Origin: an uncultured Bacilli bacterium
GTDB taxonomy: Bacteria > Bacillota_I > Bacilli_A > RF39 > UBA660
DNA length: 46,567 nt
Assembly (NCBI GenBank): GCA_944373065.1
Contig: CALWAJ010000002.1
Span: 1 to 46,567 of the forward strand
Direction of reading: 5' to 3'
Shown one piece after another: positions 42,389 to 46,567 of the stretch (positions are counted from its first letter, which is position 1; each line of letters starts with the position of its first letter). The position numbers and the translations under genes are program-made. Under the pieces are notes generated by a model, which worked only from the letters and a program-made list of their open reading frames with translations, was not told the DNA's origin and did not search any database.

Positions 42389-43156
42389 ATGAAAAGAGTA
42401 AACGAACTATTGGTTGAACTAGGTATATCTAAAGTAAGATTAGCAAAATATTTAGGAGTATCAAGACAAATGCTATATAACTATCTTGCTATGGATAGTT
42501 TATCACTATGGCCTAAAGAAAAAGTTGTAAGGCTACTTGCTTTATTAAATGTAGATGATGAAGATGGAGTAAATAATATAAATGTAACTAGTGATTATAT
42601 TATAGATGTCGAAAGAAGGCTTAATGAAGGAGTAAAAGACTCTTCAAATAGAGAAGTTTTAGCAGACTTAAAGAATTTTAACAAGAAAGATCAAGAAATA
42701 TTAGCAGATATTATAAATTTATTAAAAGAAAAATTAGCTGAAGACAAGACTAAGAACACATATAATACTTATGTATATTTATATCATTACTTACAATCAA
42801 TGGAAACAGCAGATGAATTAAAATACATTTTAGCATATATGTCAAAGTCAATGGGATTTACTAATCCTTCAGAATTTGCTTTCAATGAAGATAAACAATT
42901 TATTTTTGAAAGTATTTTATTCTCAGCAATGACTTTATATCACAATGGAGGGGCATCAAAAAATAAGATTGCTGAAACACACAAAAGATTTGTTCAAGAT
43001 ATTGAAATGAAAAAAGAAGAGAAGTTAAGTAGAACCCAAGAGTTAAACACAGCTAAAGTACAAGCTTTAAGAGAACTTGGATATAGTGAGATTAATGAGA
43101 CTAATGCTAAAGAAGTTCTTGAAAAAATAGCGGAAATACAATCAAGGAAAGTATAA
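42389..43156 (+). CDS. Cro/CI-type HTH protein, 255 aa
   Basis: AGGAGG precedes ATG 42389. Residues 1-50 form a Cro/CI-like helix-turn-helix (LLVELGISKVRLAKYLGVSR, then QMLYNYLAMDSL with WPKEKVVRLLALL), and the rest is a helical, acidic region that ends in a Lys/Glu coiled coil (KKEEKLSRTQELNTAKVQAL). The C-terminal part matches nothing I know. A promoter with an inverted repeat suggests autoregulation. The next gene follows by three bases, a membrane protein, so this may be a regulator with a membrane partner. Target genes unknown. Confidence 0.75.
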   Translation: MKRVNELLVELGISKVRLAKYLGVSRQMLYNYLAMDSLSLWPKEKVVRLLALLNVDDEDGVNNINVTSDYIIDVERRLNEGVKDSSNREVLADLKNFNKKDQEILADIINLLKEKLAEDKTKNTYNTYVYLYHYLQSMETADELKYILAYMSKSMGFTNPSEFAFNEDKQFIFESILFSAMTLYHNGGASKNKIAETHKRFVQDIEMKKEEKLSRTQELNTAKVQALRELGYSEINETNAKEVLEKIAEIQSRKV

Positions 43157-43159
43157 GCT

Positions 43160-44242
43160 ATGTATAATGACATATTTCCAAAAGAAGCCATAGAGCTTTA
43201 TTTAATATTAAATTTAGATACAAATAACTCTTATATGGAAGATGTTTTTTATCTTATATATCATCTTTCTAAAACTGAAAATATTAGAGATACTATTTAT
43301 AATATAAAAAGCATTCTTTTAAAAAACAATTCTATTTATGATATTGAAAAATATTATTTATCTAATGAACAATTAAAGTGTTTATATTATAATTTTAGCA
43401 TTAGTGAATATCTAAAAGATAATACCATAAAAAAAGAATATACTAATGTTTATATCGAAATAAAAAAAATATATATAAATAATAACTTGGATAACATAAT
43501 AAATATTTATAATGCCAAACAAAAACTATATAATGTTTTAGATAACTTATCATCTGATAAAAAAAGTAGTGAAGAGTTTTATAAATTAATAAACATTATA
43601 TCCAATTATACAGATAAAAATGACTTAAAATCTTATTGTGATTATTATGAAAGTAAAAACACCTTAATATCAAAAACATTTGATTTTAAAAGGGGAAAAT
43701 TTAAGTTTAATCAATTAAATCAAATAAAAAACTTAAAAAATATAGCTTTAAAAAGTAAAAAAATCCCTAAAAATATTTTCAAATATAATGAAATACTAAA
43801 AGAAAAGAAAAAAACAATAATTACTTATTACATAAAATCAGCATTTTTCCAAATTATAGTTATGTTATTCTTATTTTTCATTTTTCATCCAATTGAATTA
43901 TTAAAAAGCTATATAAGTAGTAATAATACAAATTTATTACCACCCCTTATTGTTTATTTGATTATTAATATATTTATCATTGTATGTCTATTTATTAACA
44001 TATCATCTGTCATTAAAACAAATTCAAATAAGATAAAAACTGCCAATAATGGCTATATAAGCAACATAAGTACTTCAGCAAGTACTAGATATAATATAAT
44101 TACAATATATTTTCCAATATATAATGCACATTTAAATGTAACTTTTAAGCAGCTTACCTCAAAGAATGTATCTATAATGGATAAAGTATTAGTAATAAAA
44201 ATTCACAATAAATATCTGTGTATTCCTAACAATAACAATTAG
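43160..44242 (+). CDS. hypothetical membrane protein, 360 aa
   Basis: Starts three bases after the HTH gene, with AAGGAAAG near its end. The first ~220 residues are Asn/Lys/Tyr/Ile-rich helical cytoplasmic sequence. Two spans follow (about 226-244 and 260-284), then about 75 residues with a beta pattern (NNGYISNISTSASTRYNIIT, KVLVIKIHNKYLCIP) ending in Asn. That order, two spans plus a small beta domain, resembles proteins with a DUF3592-like end, but the match is weak. A terminator follows. Function unknown; likely partnered with the HTH protein. Confidence 0.68.
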   Translation: MYNDIFPKEAIELYLILNLDTNNSYMEDVFYLIYHLSKTENIRDTIYNIKSILLKNNSIYDIEKYYLSNEQLKCLYYNFSISEYLKDNTIKKEYTNVYIEIKKIYINNNLDNIINIYNAKQKLYNVLDNLSSDKKSSEEFYKLINIISNYTDKNDLKSYCDYYESKNTLISKTFDFKRGKFKFNQLNQIKNLKNIALKSKKIPKNIFKYNEILKEKKKTIITYYIKSAFFQIIVMLFLFFIFHPIELLKSYISSNNTNLLPPLIVYLIINIFIIVCLFINISSVIKTNSNKIKTANNGYISNISTSASTRYNIITIYFPIYNAHLNVTFKQLTSKNVSIMDKVLVIKIHNKYLCIPNNNN

Positions 44243-44247
44243 TACTT

Positions 44248-44271
44248 AACTAGATTTATATCTAGTTTTTT
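44248..44271 (+). terminator. intrinsic terminator after the membrane protein gene
   Basis: 7-bp stem AACTAGA/TCTAGTT (44248-44254 with 44261-44267), loop TTTATA, T-run 44266-44271. Confidence 0.75.
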
Positions 44272-44307
44272 ATTATAGATAAAAGTGTAAACTACATGTA
44301 AAGTGTT

Positions 44308-44320
44308 ATTGAAGTAGGGG
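44308..44320 (+). repeat. 13-bp direct repeat, left copy
   Basis: ATTGAAGTAGGGG; the same 13 bases occur at 45075-45087. G-runs are rare in this AT-rich gap, so a chance match within 800 bases is unlikely. The two copies enclose the decayed minus-strand gene. Confidence 0.6.
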
Positions 44321-44327
44321 GGTAGTA

Positions 44328-44757
44328 TTATAATTTTCTTCCAAAGTAAAATAACATAATAAAGAATATTAATACCAAAACAAATAAATACACTAATAGA
44401 TAAAGAAAAAATGAAAGAGAAATACTAATATAAGATAACAAATTACTTTTATAATATTTAAAATCATTTTCAAGGAATTCAATAGATTCTAAAGTTAATT
44501 TAAATTCATAATTATTTTTAATTAATTTTTTTGTTTTAACATATCTATAACTAATTTAATTGTATCTATATTAATATTAGTATTTTTATTAATCATCTTT
44601 ATAGTATATCTATATCTGGATTATAGTAAAATTTTTCAATAAGATAATGTTTAACATCAGAAATATCTTCTTTAATATTATTTTTTTCATAAACACAACC
44701 GTCCTTACATATATTATATAATGAAGCAATTTTCAAAGCCAATACATTAGTTAACAT
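44328..44757 (-). pseudogene. decayed membrane-protein gene
   Basis: From the minus-strand ATG (44755-44757) a frame reads MLTNVLALKIASLYNICKDG and on to YYNPDIDIL, then stops. Two frame changes later the reading continues as YTIKMINKNTNINIDTIKLV, then KLIKNNYEFKLTLESIEFLE and a strongly hydrophobic end (LSYISISLSFFLYLLVYLFV) finishing FYFGRKL at 44328. The three pieces follow each other in order on one strand with coding-like composition, so this was one ~140-aa gene with a C-terminal membrane span, broken by at least two indels. No family recognised; sequencing error would be an alternative. Confidence 0.65.
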
Positions 44758-44759
44758 AA

Positions 44760-45142
44760 TATATATTATAGGAAGTTAAATATCTAAATTATAAAGATGA
44801 ATAATTATTCATTATCAATCAATGCTTAATATTTCTAAAAATCGAATTATATATTATTTTAATAAATTTTTTTTAATATATATATTAATAACTAATTGAC
44901 TATAAGAATATTTATAATTATAAAACAAATCCTATAATACTGCGTAATGATATATACAATGCTAACCTAACGTTATATAAATAATTATTATATGAAGTAA
45001 AAATTTAACTAATTATCTAATATAAGATAATCTTATTATCTTTCAATTGATAACTACCCTCTTTAGTAATAAAAATTGAAGTAGGGGAAGTGACCAAAAA
45101 AATAGGGGAATAAAATACCTATTTCGGGGAATTATATTAAAG
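44760..45142. other. AT-rich gap without a recognisable gene
   Basis: About 380 bases of extreme AT content with runs such as TTTTTTTTAA and TATATATATT. I found no frame of useful length with a ribosome binding site on either strand. Near its right end are three short G-runs, TAGGGGAAG (45082-45090), TAGGGGAATA and TCGGGGAATT, and a small hairpin AATAGG/CCTATT just before the DUF1540 gene. It could hold the promoter or a leader of that gene. Confidence 0.45.
45075..45087 (+). repeat. 13-bp direct repeat, right copy
   Basis: Second copy of ATTGAAGTAGGGG, 767 bases from the first (44308-44320). Confidence 0.6.
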
Positions 45143-45155
45143 AAGGAGAGATAAA

Positions 45156-45335
45156 ATGAAAAAGAAACAAAACATTAAATGTGACGTTGATAGTTGCAAA
45201 TATAATAACAATAAAAAAGAATGCAACTTAGAAGAAATTAAAGTTAGTAGCAACTGTGATTGTCCAAAAGATGAAGTTTGTGATCAAGAACAAACAGTAT
45301 GTGCAAGTTTTGAAAAAAACGAAGAAGAAAACTAA
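45156..45335 (+). CDS. DUF1540 domain protein, 59 aa
   Basis: Small Cys-rich protein with seven Cys: IKCDVDSCKYNNNKKECNLE and then CDCPKDEVCDQEQTVCASFE. The C..xxxC.Yn....C and C.sFe signature matches DUF1540, a family of small, probably metal-binding proteins common in Bacillota and often linked to spores or stress; the role is not established. AAGGAGAG (45143-45150) precedes ATG 45156, and a terminator overlaps the stop, so it is a complete one-gene unit. Confidence 0.85.
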   Translation: MKKKQNIKCDVDSCKYNNNKKECNLEEIKVSSNCDCPKDEVCDQEQTVCASFEKNEEEN

Positions 45336-45362
45336 TAGGGCGTTCAATCCTATTAGTTTTTT
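45328..45362 (+). terminator. intrinsic terminator of the DUF1540 gene
   Basis: 12-bp stem AAAACTAATAGG (45328-45339) with CCTATTAGTTTT (45349-45360) and a T-run to 45362. The stop codon lies in the left arm. It may also stop the convergent deoB transcript. Confidence 0.82.
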
Positions 45363-45376
45363 ACTTCTTCCCTACT

Positions 45377-46546
45377 CTATTCTAATTCATCTAAAATACT
45401 CGTACCAATTTCAGGAGGGTCAACTTCAAAATTATCAGCAATAGTAGAACCAATATTAGCCATAGTATCTTGAATTTCTAATCGATGAGGATTCTTAAAA
45501 CTCCGACTATATAATATTAAAGGAACATTCTCTCTTGTGTGGTCATTTCCTTTAAAAGTAGGATCATTACCATGGTCAGCAGTTATAATAAGCAAATCAT
45601 CAACTTCTAATTTATTTAAAATTATTGGAATCTCTACATCTAATTCTTCTAAAGCTCTTGCATAACCTTCAACGTCTCTTTGATGGCCATATAAACTATC
45701 AAAATCACATAAATTAACCATACAAATACCAGTAAACTTCTTATCCATTATATTAGTTAATTTATTAATAGCATCAATATTAGAAGAAGCCTTTAAACTT
45801 TTATTTATACTTGTTTTACTAAAAATATCATTCATTTTTCCAATCGCTATAACATTATAATTATTATCATTTAATTCATCTAAAATAGTTTTACTAGGAG
45901 GACTAACTGGATAATCCTTTCTACCAGCATTATTTAATTTAAATTTACCATTAGTACCAGTAAAAGGTCTTGCTATTACCCTACCTACTAAAAATTCATC
46001 TTTTAGAGTTAATTCTCTAACTTTTTCACAATAACTATATAAAGTTTCTGGACTAATAACATCTTCATGAGCTGCTATTTGCAAATCAGAATCAGCTGAA
46101 GTATATACAATTAAAGACCCATAATTAACTTGACGTTCTCCAAGTTCATTAATAATATTATTATCATTACTACATTTATTTCCAATAACTCTTCTACCAG
46201 TTACCATCTCAATCTCATCAATTAACTCAATAGGAAAGCCATTTTCATTAAAAGTCTTAAAAGGAATATTAGAAGTAATCCCCATCATTTCATAATGTCC
46301 TGCTAATGTATCTTTACCAGCATTATTAGGTCTTGCAATAGTATAATAAGCATCTACATCAGTATTTTCATCCATATTTAACGTATTTAGAAAACCTATC
46401 TTAGCAAGATTAGGGATAAACAAATCATAATTTTCTCTAATATGTCCTAGGGTATTAGCACCACTATCTCCATAACTAGCTGCATCAGAAGCTTCCCCTA
46501 CTCCTAAGGAATCCAAAACCATTAAAAATATTCTTTTAAATCTCAT
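45377..46546 (-). CDS. deoB: phosphopentomutase
   Basis: 389-aa alkaline-phosphatase-superfamily enzyme interconverting ribose or deoxyribose 1- and 5-phosphates in nucleoside salvage. Metal-site residues are seen in LDSLGVGEASDA (D12) and TADHGNDPTFKGNDHTRE; the phosphorylated Thr is T80 in GKDTLAGHYEMMG, where the usual second Thr of the motif is Ala. AAGGAGAA lies before the ATG at 46544-46546; a frame extension to 46552 is inside the site. Its promoter lies beyond the right edge. Neighbouring deo or purine-salvage genes may follow outside the window. Confidence 0.95.
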   Translation of the reverse strand: MRFKRIFLMVLDSLGVGEASDAASYGDSGANTLGHIRENYDLFIPNLAKIGFLNTLNMDENTDVDAYYTIARPNNAGKDTLAGHYEMMGITSNIPFKTFNENGFPIELIDEIEMVTGRRVIGNKCSNDNNIINELGERQVNYGSLIVYTSADSDLQIAAHEDVISPETLYSYCEKVRELTLKDEFLVGRVIARPFTGTNGKFKLNNAGRKDYPVSPPSKTILDELNDNNYNVIAIGKMNDIFSKTSINKSLKASSNIDAINKLTNIMDKKFTGICMVNLCDFDSLYGHQRDVEGYARALEELDVEIPIILNKLEVDDLLIITADHGNDPTFKGNDHTRENVPLILYSRSFKNPHRLEIQDTMANIGSTIADNFEVDPPEIGTSILDELE

Positions 46547-46567
46547 AATCAATTCTCCTTCTTTGCT

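Noticed and set aside
45256..45444. Plus-strand frame of 62 codons overlapping DUF1540 and deoB ends
   Set aside because: The DUF1540 frame has the Cys signature and a good start; this frame crosses its terminator.
1..46567. Alternative genetic code with TGA as Trp (Mycoplasma-like) because of the AT-rich sequence
   Set aside because: Trp is TGG throughout recognised proteins, and uppP, holA, the DUF1016 gene and others end at TGA at their expected family length.

Overview
The window is a very AT-rich stretch of a cell-walled, low-GC Bacillota-type chromosome. Trp is read from TGG and several clearly homologous genes stop at TGA (for example uppP at 7253-7255 and holA at 20271-20273), so this is the standard bacterial code and not the Mycoplasma code. 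Peptidoglycan and division genes (uppP, murG, murB, divIB), an alanine T-box leader, and two sporulation proteins (SpoIVB, SpoIIM) point to a spore-forming-lineage Bacilli or Erysipelotrichia/RF39-like gut bacterium. That placement is an inference. I saw no rRNA, tRNA, CRISPR array or transposase-type insertion sequence.

Layout. 1-4.9 kb: lineage-specific unknown genes, a CBS-domain manganese pyrophosphatase, and a protein with a possible Cys-His-Asp triad. 4.9-6.4 kb: an Rpn-type nuclease cassette lying between two copies of the uppP 5' region, with a decayed second Rpn tail. 6.4-9.8 kb: uppP, a DUF1016 nuclease, a ZIP metal transporter and a CmpB-like membrane protein. 9.8-13.9 kb: phosphohexomutase, murG, murB, divIB, which form an envelope precursor and division block. 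14-20.3 kb: an AI-2E family permease whose 3' end carries the start of an alanine T-box, then two P-loop kinases, three strong hairpins, alaS and holA. 20.3-28.6 kb: an island of poorly known genes, with two modular proteins sharing a near-identical 315-bp 3' module, a small protein paired with a HipA/CtkA-like kinase, rarA on the other strand, and a tandem paralog pair. 28.6-36.9 kb: mutS (no mutL seen), more unknown genes including a lipoprotein candidate with a consensus promoter, then nusB-xseA-xseB. 36.9-41.1 kb: spoIVB (minus), microprotein genes, spoIIM, and a large helical unknown (minus). 41.2-46.6 kb: mnmA, an HTH protein with a membrane partner, a 0.9-kb AT-rich gap containing a decayed minus-strand gene between 13-bp direct repeats, a DUF1540 gene and deoB (minus).

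Working together: envelope synthesis (UppP recycling of the lipid carrier, phosphohexomutase supplying sugar phosphates, MurB/MurG, DivIB), translation (T-box-controlled alaS, mnmA, nusB) and DNA maintenance (holA, rarA, mutS, xseAB) are interleaved with many small lineage-specific genes. Many promoters share an extended -10 element TGnTATAAT. The most unusual items are the duplicated uppP leader around the Rpn cassette, the T-box overlapping a coding region, the triple hairpin ahead of alaS, the shared 3' module of the 21.6/23.0-kb pair, and the kinase pair with a perfect palindrome over its promoter.
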